A stretch of DNA of 61,902 bases from the NCBI GenBank assembly GCA_013054445.1, contig JAAMPI010000128.1:1-61902 (forward strand), in the 5' to 3' direction. The stretch is from Cudoniella acicularis. Taxonomy: Eukaryota > Ascomycota > Leotiomycetes > Helotiales > Helotiaceae. This document shows positions 1 to 9,775 of this stretch, in pieces. Made by a program: the position numbers and the translations under genes. Under the pieces are notes generated by a model that saw nothing but the letters and a program-made list of their open reading frames with translations, made no database searches and was not told the DNA's origin. Position 1 is the first letter of the stretch. The number at the start of each line of letters is the position of its first letter.

Positions 1-344
1 GCCTTCCACTCGGACGAATCGTGCTCGGCCGCTCAGGAGACAAGTGCTCCGACTGCAACGTAGGGCTTTTCGTCCGCCACGACGACGAATGGGATTGGCT
101 ACGGAGTTTCCTCACTGTTGCGAAGATCAGAGAGTTGCTTGGTCCTGAGGAGGATAAGGGGAAGTCCATTGATCGTTTCGAGATGCCGAATATTCGTGCG
201 GTGCACTTTTTGCTGCATGATCATTTGGATAGGGGGTATGATGCTTGTAGTACTTATGATACGCTGGGGAAGAACTGCTGTGAGTATTTGAGGGCTAGGA
301 CGGTGGATGTGCCGACGAAGTTTGTGGAAAGGGGTCTTGTGTAA
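1..344 (+). CDS. AtuA-like (DUF1446) protein, 3' end only
   Basis: The frame is open from the window edge (first full codon at base 3) to a TAA at 342-344, so this is the C-terminus of a gene that starts upstream. The visible 114 residues include a run ending in GLFVRHDDEWDWLRSFLT and, near the end, HFLLHDHLDRG and a TLGKN...EYLRA...VDVPTKFVERG tail. I recognise these as the conserved C-terminus of fungal proteins of the acyclic terpene utilisation AtuA/DUF1446 family. The bacterial namesake belongs to citronellol/geraniol catabolism; the fungal role is not settled. Recognition is from family memory, and the N-terminal part cannot be judged. Confidence 0.75.
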   Translation, partial: LPLGRIVLGRSGDKCSDCNVGLFVRHDDEWDWLRSFLTVAKIRELLGPEEDKGKSIDRFEMPNIRAVHFLLHDHLDRGYDACSTYDTLGKNCCEYLRARTVDVPTKFVERGLV

Positions 345-891
345 TTGGTGTTGAGATTGTCAATGCTGGTATATAATTTGTTTAGGAGTGTGAAATAGCT
401 TGAGTCTCATTCCTGTGTTGTTTGCAATGTTCATCTTCTATTTCTCTTCTCCTTGTAGATGAAGCCGTCCCAGCTAAGTAGCAAAGGCCAACTGAATGCA
501 ATGCATTTACTAGCACTTCCGAAACACACTCCTTAACTCGTAAGAACCTTCAACCGATTTACTGTATCCACAGCCCCCATACGCATCCCTCTCCGCCATG
601 TAATCTTTAACCATTAGGCCTGCCATTGGGTCACGGAATAGATTGAGCATTCAGGAGTCTGCGCTGCCTGAATGGAAAACAGCAGCACATGTCGCTTGAT
701 CCTTGCTGCTTCTTTCTCTACCGGGTTTACTTCCTACCATCCTATTGTATAAGTTATACGACCCCCGAACCTGCTGCCTTCAAAGGGCCTCCTTTAATCT
801 TGAATCTTGCTTTCCATCTGGTTATTTATTTCTCGTTCGCTACAAAATCAAAGCAATTGAGTATTCCTGCATAGCTTCTTCAGTCATTATC
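345..891. other. intergenic, AtuA-like to HET gene
   Basis: No supported gene. The first part is the presumed 3' UTR of the AtuA-like gene; the rest is the 5' side of the HET gene. The open frames starting near 690-703 run into the HET coding frame but have no family support. The stretch holds one perfect copy of the ATGCANTGCAT palindrome at 496-506. Confidence 0.6.
496..506. repeat. isolated ATGCAATGCAT palindrome
   Basis: Perfect 11-bp inverted repeat (ATGCA-A-TGCAT), identical to the copy in intron 1 of the gene at 3361-4426. It lies about 390 bp upstream of the HET start codon and is followed by TTACTAGC, which resembles but does not match the branch-site context seen in the introns. 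Its function is unknown. Confidence 0.6.
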
Positions 892-2731
892 ATGTCGCTT
901 TCCGAGTCATATATTTATACGGCATTGGAGGGACACGATGCAATTCGACTCATCATTCTCCACCCATCCCCAGACATACAAGCCCCGTTGAATATCGACC
1001 TCGTCCCAATCACTCTTTCAGAGTATGACAACGAGATAATCGACAGTTACACGGCACTTTCCTACGTATGGGGCGACGCAAAAGAGTGGAGGACGATCCA
1101 AATTAATGGATGTGCTCTGCAGTAGAGAGGGGAAGTCCCTTGGGCGCGTTGAAGCAGGGTTTCTCAGCAACGTCTCGCAGCTGATTACACAGAACGCCAC
1201 ATCTTCTAGTCCGATGCCCACGAGTCTCTCATTTTCAAGGCTATACACACAAGGCATGAGCCATGAGATTCGACATCTCATTGACAAACATGTTTTAATG
1301 CGGCCATGGTTTTACCAAATCTGGGTGCTTCAAGAGCTTGTTCTCTCAGTGGATCCTTGGCTACAGGCCGGTAGACGCCGAGTTAGATGGAGAACGTTCT
1401 GTGATTACATTTTCAATAACTTTCATCCGATAAACCTCATTGACAAGCGGATTCACGTGGCATCTGCAATGGATCTGGCCCGAACTCAGTTCCGACCTTC
1501 GTGGCTTCCAAATCTTGATGTTCACGCGGATATCGAAGCCTCTGAATCAACCTTAACCGACCCAGACTTACCAGGGCAAGCCGCAGCCAAGAAGCTCTTG
1601 CCCATTGTGTATTCTCGTAGAAGCCTTGGTGTTTTTGACCCACGGGATATGATCTATGGGCATTTGGGGATGGTTCAGGACGACAAGAACGCCTTTGCTT
1701 TGCCTCAAGCCGACTACCAAATTTCTGCATCTCAGCTGTATACCAAATTCGCTATCTCCTGTCTGCAGTGGACTGGAAGTCTGGATTTCCTGTCCCAGGT
1801 CGAATACCGTCATCCAGACAGCCCCATGGTGGACTTACCGTCATGGGTTCCTAATTGGACGAGCCCGGGACCTCCATCAGATATCTCGATCCCAGGATCT
1901 GTCACCTGGACCACTGCGGCTATCGAATCACTTTACATGTTCTATGAACCATTTAACTCACTCTGTTGTGTGGGCTCTGTTATAGATTCAGTCAAGACCA
2001 TTGAAAAGCGGCCCCCGCCATACATCAATCTCGATGAATTCTATGAGCAAGGTCAGCAGGATTGTCTTGATAAGGACCATGGCAGGGACAGGTATTTTCA
2101 ACTGCTTGATCAAATCTACACGAGGTTGCTCTCTTCTTTCTACACCTGGCTTGCGGAGTCTTCTTCCCTCGATTCAGTTGAGGATCATCATGAAACCTTC
2201 AGCTTTGGGAATAGAAAGCCAAGTGGTGACGACATAGTCGAGCTTGAGAAAAGACTTCTGGCCCGCATTGTCACTTCATCAAAATCTCAACCAGTTCCGC
2301 AATGGATGCAAGAAAGAATCGATGCTATTGACCGACCCAATTTCAAGAAACAACGCTTTGCTTCCGAGATGTGGTCGCTAGGGCCACTGGGAAACGTTGA
2401 AGATCACCCACTATTTTCCACAAAATCTGTTGACCCATTACCGCACATTTTAGCTGGAATGGAGAAAAAATCTGGAAATGGGAATCAGGAACAGGATAAA
2501 TGTTTCCAGGATTGGAACATAGCATTGACACAGGGCGGCAAGGCAGCTTTAGTACCACCTGCGACGGTTCAAGGGGATCTGATATGCGAGCTTCTGGGAA
2601 ATCCAAAAGCGCCATATATTCTACGACCAATTCCACGAACAGATGCAGTTTCTGAGATGGAAACTCACGTGAAAGAAGCTTTTACTGAGAGACAGCAGCG
2701 CTTGCAAGAAGGCGAGAATAAAAAAAACTAA
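892..2731 (+). pseudogene. HET-domain (heterokaryon incompatibility) protein, core deleted
   Basis: The ATG at 892 opens a frame with the typical start of a HET domain, including YTALSYVWGDAKEW, and ends at a TAG at 1123-1125. The rest of the protein continues in another frame from about 1126 to the TAA at 2729-2731, with the later HET hallmark RPWFYQIWVLQELVLS and a roughly 450-residue C-terminal region of no known domain. The middle of the HET domain, normally holding the LWVDAICINQ-type core, is missing. This indicates an internal deletion of roughly 130-150 bp that also shifted the frame. HET proteins trigger cell death in vegetative incompatibility; this copy could not make a normal one. 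No intron with usable splice sites restores the core. The downstream 1.6-kb frame is still open, so the loss looks fairly recent. Confidence 0.75.
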
Positions 2732-3360
2732 ATGTTGCCCCTTCTTCGGCCTCTCCACAATCTCCTATCCATAGAGCATTTGACTCTTGTTCTCCTCCAA
2801 CCCCTCATCTAGAAGCAACTCTAAATTCGAACAGGTTATGGGGAGTTGATGCCGCGATGCTGTACTTGAAAGGCTTGAATGTTGAGCATGTGGAACATTT
2901 CTCTTTTGTTTCTAACTGCTGTTATCCGACAGATCAAAATCGTCCTCCTTATAAAGTCGATAGCTCATCTACGCGTATTTTTGTGCTTCACTGATGGATT
3001 GAGGGAAATAGTAATATAAGGTTTAATTAGCCATAGAATTTCAAAACACTTGTTATTGAGTTCTGAAGTAAAGTTTAATAGTCTAGATTCTAGAAGCTGA
3101 TATTATAAGAGCGGTATTGTTTAGAGTTTAAAATTAATTTTAATAAAGATAAAGTGCATAGTTCAAAGTTGAAGTAAAGAAAATAAGAGATTGAAAAGTG
3201 AAGTTTGAATCCGAGAAGGTGCTATTCACCCCCTTTTCTACCCCGCTCAATTCTCCATATCTCTCAACATCAACAATCCCCTCCTTCAACAACCTCCTAT
3301 CTCAAAACCAACTCATCTCAACTTTCTCAAATAACAATAAACAATTGTCAACACCACAAG
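2732..3360. other. intergenic, AT-rich
   Basis: No gene is seen. The segment 2990-3190 is AT-rich and free of long frames. A C/A-rich 5' leader just before the ATG at 3361 resembles a fungal 5' UTR for the next gene. Confidence 0.6.
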
Positions 3361-4426
3361 ATGCCATCTTCCAAGAAATCATCCTTCTTCACTGGTTCCG
3401 GCCGCGTTCTTTCTACTGGCGAAACGGTTGAGAGTAAGAATAGAGCCAAGAAAGTTGACATGGTGAGTTAATCCATGTACAATACTTGGTAGAACTCTCA
3501 GTGAATGCAATGCATCTTCTAACCTTCAATCTTGATAGGATGATGATGAAGAGGATTACAAGCCTGGCAATAGCGATGACAGCGAGAGCGAAGATGAGGG
3601 TCAAGTTAAGAAGGTTGTCGTTAAAAAAGGCAAGGAGGTTGCTGTGGTAAGTACCAACTATCGGAGAACGCACTGCATCTGCTGACTGGTTGGGCAGAAA
3701 GGGATCGAAGACACTACTGACAGCAAGGAAATTGTGAAAGATGAAGTTGAGAAAATCAAGGTTGATATCAAAAAGTTTGTTAAGATGCAGTGCATCCACT
3801 GACCCTTTTCTCCATTCTACCAGGTCCAACGAGTCCCTCCCTCAAAACGCCAAAATCATCAGCTCCGAAATCAAGACCAAAAATTTAACAAACAAGATGA
3901 GAAACTTGATATCACTACCACCAGCAGCAGCAGCACGGAGGGCTCCACCGAAATCCTCATGCTTAACGGAGAAACAAAGCGCATCCCGGGCATCCCAACC
4001 ATGAGTAACACCGCAACCAACAACCCCATTTACCACCAACTCTCAGCGTTTCTCCCCTCACGAGCGTTTCTCACCAACAAGTCATCTCTAACTGAATGCC
4101 TTATCGGAAACTTCATCCAAATCCGCAAAGGTAAATATAAGGAGATGAGTAAGGAGGAAACCGTTGTCCAGCTGAGGAAACTCACGCAGTATATTCGGAG
4201 AGGTGTGAAGTGTTTGTGTGACCGTTGTACTGGCGTAGAGAAGAGTGGTAGAGTTGTTAGAGGAGATAGTAGAAAGGAGGTTGGTGCTGAGACTGAGACT
4301 GATACTGGGTATGCGTTTACGGAGTTGAGGTCTGGTAGGAAGCGCGGTATTTATCGATATGGAGAAGGAAGAATGCTTAGTGGTGATGAGGGATGCAGCA
4401 ATAAGAAGATGAAGAGAGGTGAGTAA
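3361..4426 (+). CDS. Unknown four-exon protein whose introns carry a palindrome
   Basis: Exons are 3361-3462, 3539-3646, 3698-3778 and 3824-4426. All three introns (76, 51 and 45 nt) are phase 0 and the join gives 297 residues. The start is MPSSKKSSFFTGSGRV, followed by an acidic stretch (DDDEEDYKPGNSDDSESEDE) and a lysine-rich stretch. The C-terminal half has a basic region (IRKGKYKEMSKEET) and a short cysteine motif, CLCDRC, then a basic tail. I do not recognise a domain; the charge pattern suggests a nuclear protein, which is inference. Every intron has the same block, ATGCANTGCAT (one mismatch in intron 2) followed directly by CNNCTRAC, the branch site. A good 5' splice site (GTGAGT) at 4419 overlaps the stop codon region, so the gene might extend further downstream. 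Confidence 0.7.
3505..3803 (+). promoter_or_regulatory. Palindrome plus branch-site block in three introns
   Basis: Copies of ATGCANTGCAT lie at 3505-3515 (perfect), 3668-3678 (one mismatch) and 3785-3795 (perfect), one in each intron of the 3361-4426 gene. Each is followed with no gap by CTTCTAAC, CTGCTGAC or CCACTGAC, that is CNNCTRAC containing the branch-site consensus CTRAC. The fixed spacing links the palindrome to splicing or to the origin of the introns. I did not notice the block in the other 39 introns modelled in this window. Confidence 0.7.
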
Positions 4427-4439
4427 AACACGGCGGTGG

Positions 4440-4582
4440 ATGCAGTGCACTTATTGAGGGTTATTGCGGGATGAGGCCTATTGGGGATGAAAGTGGTTTT
4501 GGATGCAGTGCATTCATTGAAGGTAATTAGTTATTACGGGCGAGACCTACGAGGGACAGAAGTGGCTTTCGATGCAGTGCAT
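4440..4582 (+). repeat. Tandem-like array of the same palindrome, 3 copies
   Basis: Copies at 4440-4450 (last base differs), 4503-4513 (perfect) and 4572-4582 (perfect), each preceded by a G, with spacings of 63 and 69 bp. The DNA between them is also related: a TTATTGCGGGATGAGGCC stretch matches a TTATTACGGGCGAGACC stretch, and GATGAAAGTGGTTTT matches GACAGAAGTGGCTTT. The repeat unit is therefore longer than the palindrome. It sits directly after the stop codon at 4426. Confidence 0.7.
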
Positions 4583-4699
4583 TCTCTGGATTATCTCTCG
4601 GGCGCTTGGTGTCATTTCTAGTTATTTCATTCGCAACTACAAGAAAATCAGTCTTTAAGGAGAACAAGCAGGAGAAAGCTCAACGCGTCTAAAGTTTAG

Positions 4700-5085
4700 A
4701 TTTCTCTCTCTACTTTTATCTTCCAGCTCAGGGGTGCTCGCTTTTCATTTATTTAGAATATATGACTCACCTATAAGCAATTTAACTCGCTAGAAGAGCA
4801 GGTATCGTCATATACTCATCTCAAGTTTTATATTCCCTAGTATAAAAATCTTCTTAATTATCCATTCTAGTTTGTAGTTCAATTCGCGGCAATTATTCGT
4901 TTCTATTTAGTATTTTAATACACTTTTAGTTCCTCTTTTCCTAATAAGATAACGGATCTTATAATTAAAGGCTAATATTTTAAAAGGATCAACTACTTAT
5001 AAGTTATATAAAAGACTATAATTTACTTCGTTCTATCATAGTTATAGTATATAACAAGTTCTTAGACAATTTTACTCTTGGGGCT
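4700..5085. repeat. Dispersed repeat copy 1, RIP-degraded
   Basis: Aligned by eye to 7985-8395 in the same orientation. Shared anchors include TTCCCT then ATCTTCTTA, TTCTAGTTT then AGTTCA, and AAGACTATAA. Differences are largely C-to-T and G-to-A (for example GTTGCACAGAAG in copy 2 against GTTATATAAAAG here), as expected from RIP. Edges are approximate. The two copies flank the gene at 5377-7884. The remaining bases from 4583 to 5376 hold no other feature I can support. Confidence 0.6.
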
Positions 5086-5376
5086 TAGTGAAATGCCCTT
5101 CAATTAGCTCTGATTTTATTTTGCTCTCCTCAAGGCAGGGCAGAACCTGAAAGAAAAACAGCAGCCTCAAAGCAGGCTGTAGTGTAGAATTGATAGGTCA
5201 TATCATAGGTGAGTGATTGTGGCTGTAAGCTACTGTACAGTACTGCGCCTCCCTTCAGCCGCGCAGATAAACGCACTCACGGACTTGGCAAGCATCTTCG
5301 TCATGATCAAAATTCCTCAAGAATACCCACAAATCTTCTTGGCTTCTTCTATAAACAATCCCGGAAGTACTCAATC

Positions 5377-7884
5377 ATGTCCTTTGGATGGTCAGCAGGT
5401 GACATCGCCGCCGCGATTACTCTTGCATACAACTTAATCCAAGCTCTTGACAGTTGCGACGGCGCTGCCAGTGATTATCGCGATGCTGTATCCTTTCTTC
5501 AAGATCTGAATCGCACGCTCGAGCCGCTGCAAACATTCACGACAATTAATGCGAATCCTACATATGGCAGAGATATTACAGAGCAGGTTACGCATATTAA
5601 AGAGCCAGTAGAGAGGTTCCTGGAAGCAGTTTTGAAGTATGAACCCAGCTTAGGAGCGAGTGCCAAAGAGGGCCTTCATCAGCATATTTTCAGAAAGTTA
5701 CAGTGGCATATTGTTATATCGAAAAAGGTCCTGCGTTTAAGGAAGAAGATCGAATCTCATATGCGAATCGTAGACACGTTGATGCAACGCTTGACTTTGC
5801 AAGTCAACCTCTGCCTTTAAATTGTGCTTCAACTAACTTCGAACTAATAGGGATGCTATTCAAGCGACCCAGCAACAGTTAACTGATAATTTACGAGTTA
5901 CTCTTCAACAAACACTACGCCCGGAGCTTATTGCTGTTCTACATGAAAACTTACCATCGCTGAATAAGACTATCCTCGACAATTACCTGGAACTCCACAC
6001 CCCCAGTCAAAATATTTTTCTGACAAAATGGACTGAACATTACGAGGAAATGTCTAGGGGCATTCGTGAGATTAAAGCTGATATGAAGAGCTCAAGTAAA
6101 ACACAGATGCGTATTCAATCTTCCCTGGGTGGCTATATTCCAAGAGGTGGAAATATTGCCTCGTCTGCGGTGGAACGGCCTGCTGATTCTGGAGAGGACG
6201 TGGAGCCTATTAATCGGAGTCCGAATATATCAGGGGGATTGCTCACGCCAGAGATAGTCCGCGGATCTTTGATGGAGGTGTAAGTCCACATAAAGCTGAG
6301 CCAAGTTTTCTCCCACTGACTTTTGTAGGTACTACCTAGCATTCCTATATCTTGGCCATTTCTTGCGGAATTTATTGTAAGTATTGCTAACATGAGTTCT
6401 AACTACCAATTAATAAAAGAAAAGTTTAGTTTTGTCACGCCTAGTTCAGCCTACCAAGGCTTTAATGCCAGTTTTACAAGCTCGTTACAATATTTCTTTC
6501 CTTGATGCTATTGGGAGACCGCCCCGCGTCCTTCCATTTGAATACTTTCGTTGCTTCCAGGTATATTTAAAGTCGTCGTTTTTTCTTAGGTATACGCTAA
6601 TGGAAAACCTCAAGGTTCTCCGAGCATTTATAGAATATGAATTCAAGGACCTTCCAGGATCCGCTTGGGTTAATAGGGGCAGATATCTTGTCCTGAACTT
6701 GAAGAACAATCGCACATTAGACGAACACAACTGGAGCGGCAATGTCGCCCCGGGTGTCACGATCGCAATGTCGATCATTGTGAGCAGACTTAGAGAATCA
6801 TCAAATTCTCAATACCGGTGCCCCGAATCAAGTTGCCCTGGAAAGTGGACCAAACTAAACGCTCAATCGTGGTTCACATGGTATGTTCTCGAGCTCTTCC
6901 TGGACGAGTATTACGAGTAATGTAATGACCAAATCGTACAGTCCTGTCTGCCAAAAACAGATTTTGAATTATCTACCCGAGGTCATCGTCCAAGATTCGT
7001 CGAACGATAGAACATTAAGCGACCCTCTCGAATATGGGCAGCATGCCAACATTCCGAGATCCACTCAGCCGATGAGGTCAACCGCCGCTCCAAATCAAGC
7101 GATCGAAGATACTGAGAGCGAGCTCGATGAAGATATCTCCCCCTTTAAAAGAATTGTACAAAAGATAAACCTTCTGGGCGAAACATCTAATACAACGTCG
7201 CGTCGCCGCCTCTGGAGCCCTCCAGGGTTCCCGATTTCAGCTGTTCCTGGTGAACGTCCCCCGTGGGAGCCGAAACTAAAAAGCACAAACTCTCCTGTCA
7301 ATATACCCGAACAAACTCCTTTGGTCGCGGCGTATGATCTACCGTGCGAGTTTAGCGTGGTAGACTGTCATATGCGATTCTACCCCGAGCATTTTGAGTC
7401 TTGGATCTCGCATAGTCTTTCTCACTTCAGCAATCATCCTCCTCCATCAAAAACCATTTGTACATTCTGCGACAGGGAGTTTGACTTGGTTCCAAACGAA
7501 AATAATGGTGACCCGTTTTCAAATTGGAGGGAGCGTATGTTACATATCGGTGGTCATTTTTTCAATCACCGGGAACTTGGCACATCTCATCCCCGCCCCG
7601 ACTATTTCCTCCTCGACTATTTGCGCGACAAGGGTTTCCTTCGTGTCGAGGTTTATGAAGACCTAATCAGCTATATAGAGAGACCACACTGTGATGATCT
7701 TTACCCCCTCGGCTTTAAAACCCCGGAAATGATTCAAAAGAAGGCGAGATCAAGTCGGGAGTCGCTTGAGATATGCGATTTAAAAGAGGAGAAGAGGGCC
7801 CAGCGGAAGAAAAGAAGATCTTACTCTAATAATCCAAGCCAAACGATAAAGAAGACAACGAAGAATCAGCAGAAGCGTAATTGA
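5377..7884 (+). CDS. STAND-N-like / ubiquitin-like / zinc-finger protein
   Basis: Six exons: 5377-5798, 5851-6279, 6329-6376, 6425-6560, 6615-6880 and 6942-7884, giving 747 residues. Residues 1-140, starting MSFGWSAGDIAAAITLAY, are the helical N-terminal domain common on fungal STAND/NLR proteins. A long helical segment follows. Around residues 300-430 is a fungal ubiquitin-like (ULD-type) domain with ARYNISFLDAIGRPPRVLP and HNWSG. The C-terminal half has two C2H2-like fingers, one around PCEFSVVDCHMRF...HSLSHF and one around TICTFCDREF...HIGGHF, then a basic tail. No NACHT or NB-ARC nucleotide-binding motif is present, so it is not a full receptor; signalling or adaptor use is inference. Intron 1 is GC-AG (GCAAGT...TAG); the others are GT-AG. 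The gene lies between two direct repeats. Confidence 0.8.
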
Positions 7885-7984
7885 GGAATTTGAAAGAGCC
7901 TGAGAGCAGTATTAGAGTTTTGAAATATACGACACAAAGGGGGATGAAATAGAGAATGGATGTAGAGCAACCTTTTTAAAAGTT

Positions 7985-8395
7985 ATCTTCACAGTGTCTG
8001 TGATACTTCCCCGCTACAGATTGTAAGCCGGCACACTTTCGTACTCCATTTCCGGCCAGTCCGCCAGAAAAGCTGCTAGTTGGTCGAGAACGGTAGAGGA
8101 CAGATTGGCGAGTACGGCTCGGATAATTTCTTTTCTACAAAGCAATTTTGTGTTCCCTGTCACAAATATCTTCTTATACGCAGCTTCTAGTTTCCAGTTC
8201 ATGGCGATTTGTTTCCATTTGGTGCTCTGGAAGACCTCCATGTCCCTTTTTCCTAGTTAGACGATCCGTCCCTCATCTGAAAACCGACACTTCAAATGTT
8301 TAGCCATTTTCAGGTTGCACAGAAGACTATAAATAATTTTTTTTGTACTCTACTCACCGTGTATAATGAATAGCTCAATATTTTACCATTATCTT
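7985..8395. repeat. Dispersed repeat copy 2, better preserved
   Basis: Partner of 4700-5085 in direct orientation. It contains a 75-codon minus-strand frame (8014-8241) with no recognisable domain. That frame is destroyed in copy 1, so it may be a fragment of a repetitive gene rather than a gene in its own right. The 100 bases before it (7885-7984) are the 3' flank of the upstream gene; 8396-8480 holds nothing I can identify. Confidence 0.55.
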
Positions 8396-8480
8396 TTGTG
8401 GTTGTTTTGCTACTTTGAAGTGTTATCGGTGTTCAATACCGGAAACTATTCTCGCGAAGTCGCGGAGCCGAAAAGAAGTA

Positions 8481-8506
8481 AGAGCTTGCGGATTTACTCG
8501 CGGCCC
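8481..8506 (+). repeat. Left terminal inverted repeat of the Tc1/mariner element
   Basis: 26 bp, matching the reverse complement of 9748-9773 except one position (C here, T in the complement of the right end), which is a transition of RIP type. Confidence 0.9.
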
Positions 8507-8576
8507 TACTAAGCGAGACTACCCCTATCGCGTCAAAACACGCACGCGTTCTGATCAAAACAACACCATACACATC

Positions 8577-9656
8577 ATGGAAGACTCTATACTCTCCTCG
8601 CCCGTGATGCGGGAGTATAAGGCCGGTGATATGTGGCCAACTCCCGTACGGTCAGCTGTTCGGTCTATAAAGCGTGACGGCAAGGGATACAAGACGATTC
8701 GCGCTAAAACCGGCATACCTCTCTTAACAATCAAGCGTATTTGCAAGGGCGAATCGTCTAGGACTACGCGTAAAGGCAAGGCCTGCAAGCCTACTCTTCT
8801 TAAGCAAGCAGATATCAAGTGTATCTTCCGTTTTGTGTTAGCATCTTAGACTAATCGTTATAAGTCTTGGGGACGTATCCGAGTAGAACTCAAGCTTAAA
8901 GCCAAGGTCGATTATATCCGGAAGACGATGAAAAAGTATAGATATCGCCGTTGCGTTGCTTACCGCCGCCCCTTTATATCAAAGAAGCAAGCAGAGAAGA
9001 GACTAGCCTTTGCCCTGAAGTATAGGTGGTGGGGAACGGTAGACTAGAAGCGCGTCGCGTGGAGTAATAAAGCCACGTTTGAGACTAGGAAGAGAGGACG
9101 TGTCTAGGTTACTCGCCGTCCTGAGGAAAAGAATTGCCTAGACTGTATTTAGTCTGTTTATCGGAGTGGGAGAGTAAGCGTGATGGTTTGGGTAGTAATT
9201 GGGTGGGACTGGAAATCCGAGCTCGTGTTCTTGGAGAGAGAGGAAGGAAGGAAAGGCATCTGTAGTACTGCTTATACTAAGCAAGTACTGGAAGCGGTAA
9301 TTGGGCCTCACTACGCATCCTTGAGTCCGGAAGAGCAAGAGAGGTTTATCTTTATAGAAGACGGGGCAAAAGTGTATAAAGGGGCTGCCCGGCTATAGAG
9401 ATTGAATCACGGGGTTAGGGGTTTTGATTAGCTGCCGTCCTCACCAGATCTGAACCCTATTGAGAAGATATGGAGGTGGATAAAGCACGAGATCACTAAT
9501 CTAGAAGTTGTGCCAACGACGAAGGAAGATATGAAGGAGGTATTGCGTGAGCTGTGGCCGGAAGTAAAGCCTAAAGACTGGCGATATTTGACGGAGCGGC
9601 TCACGTGTAAGCTGGAAGACGTTATTGAGAATAAAGGAATGGCTACTATACACTAA
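8577..9656 (+). pseudogene. Tc1/mariner transposase, stop-ridden
   Basis: One frame can be read from the ATG at 8577 to 9656 through in-frame stops. A helix-turn-helix-like N-terminus (GYKTIRAKTGIPLLTIKRIC) is followed by DDE-fold motifs: a first catalytic region reading SNKATFE where the family has Asp before Glu/Lys, a second region FIEDGA, and SPDLNPIEKIW. Several stops are TAG, at positions where relatives have tryptophan (for example before KRVAW and after KRGRV). TGG-to-TAG and Asp-to-Asn are both G-to-A changes, as RIP produces. The product would be inactive even if the stops were read through, because the first catalytic aspartate appears to be lost. Confidence 0.85.
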
Positions 9657-9747
9657 AAAGACTCTGTATACTATGAATCAATTGTATAAGTTATTAGAAG
9701 TCAATTAAATAAGTGGTGGTTGAGTAATTAATAAGTGAAGGTAAGGG

Positions 9748-9773
9748 GGGCCACGAGTAAATCCGCAAGCTCT
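9748..9773 (-). repeat. Right terminal inverted repeat of the Tc1/mariner element
   Basis: Inverted copy of the left end, directly followed by the TA duplication at 9774-9775. Confidence 0.9.
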
Positions 9774-9775
9774 TA

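Larger units (their letters stand above)
8481..9773 (+). mobile_element. Tc1/mariner-type DNA transposon, RIP-inactivated
   Basis: A 1293-bp element bounded by 26-bp terminal inverted repeats (8481-8506 and 9748-9773, one mismatch) beginning AGAGCTTGCGGATTTACTCG. It is flanked on both sides by TA (8479-8480 and 9774-9775), the target-site duplication of the Tc1/mariner superfamily. The adjacent AG/CT bases extend the inverted repeat by two more. The interior holds one transposase frame on the plus strand with several stops. Ends and target site look intact, so it could in principle be moved in trans by a related active transposase. Confidence 0.9.

Noticed and set aside
3779..3804. Third exon of the unknown gene reading through to the TGA at 3802-3804
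   Set aside because: A GTTAAG...CAG intron with the same branch-site block as the other two joins to a 201-codon open frame in phase 0, a better model.
8014..8241. 75-codon minus-strand frame as a gene
   Set aside because: Lies inside a dispersed repeat; the other copy has it destroyed and no family is recognisable.
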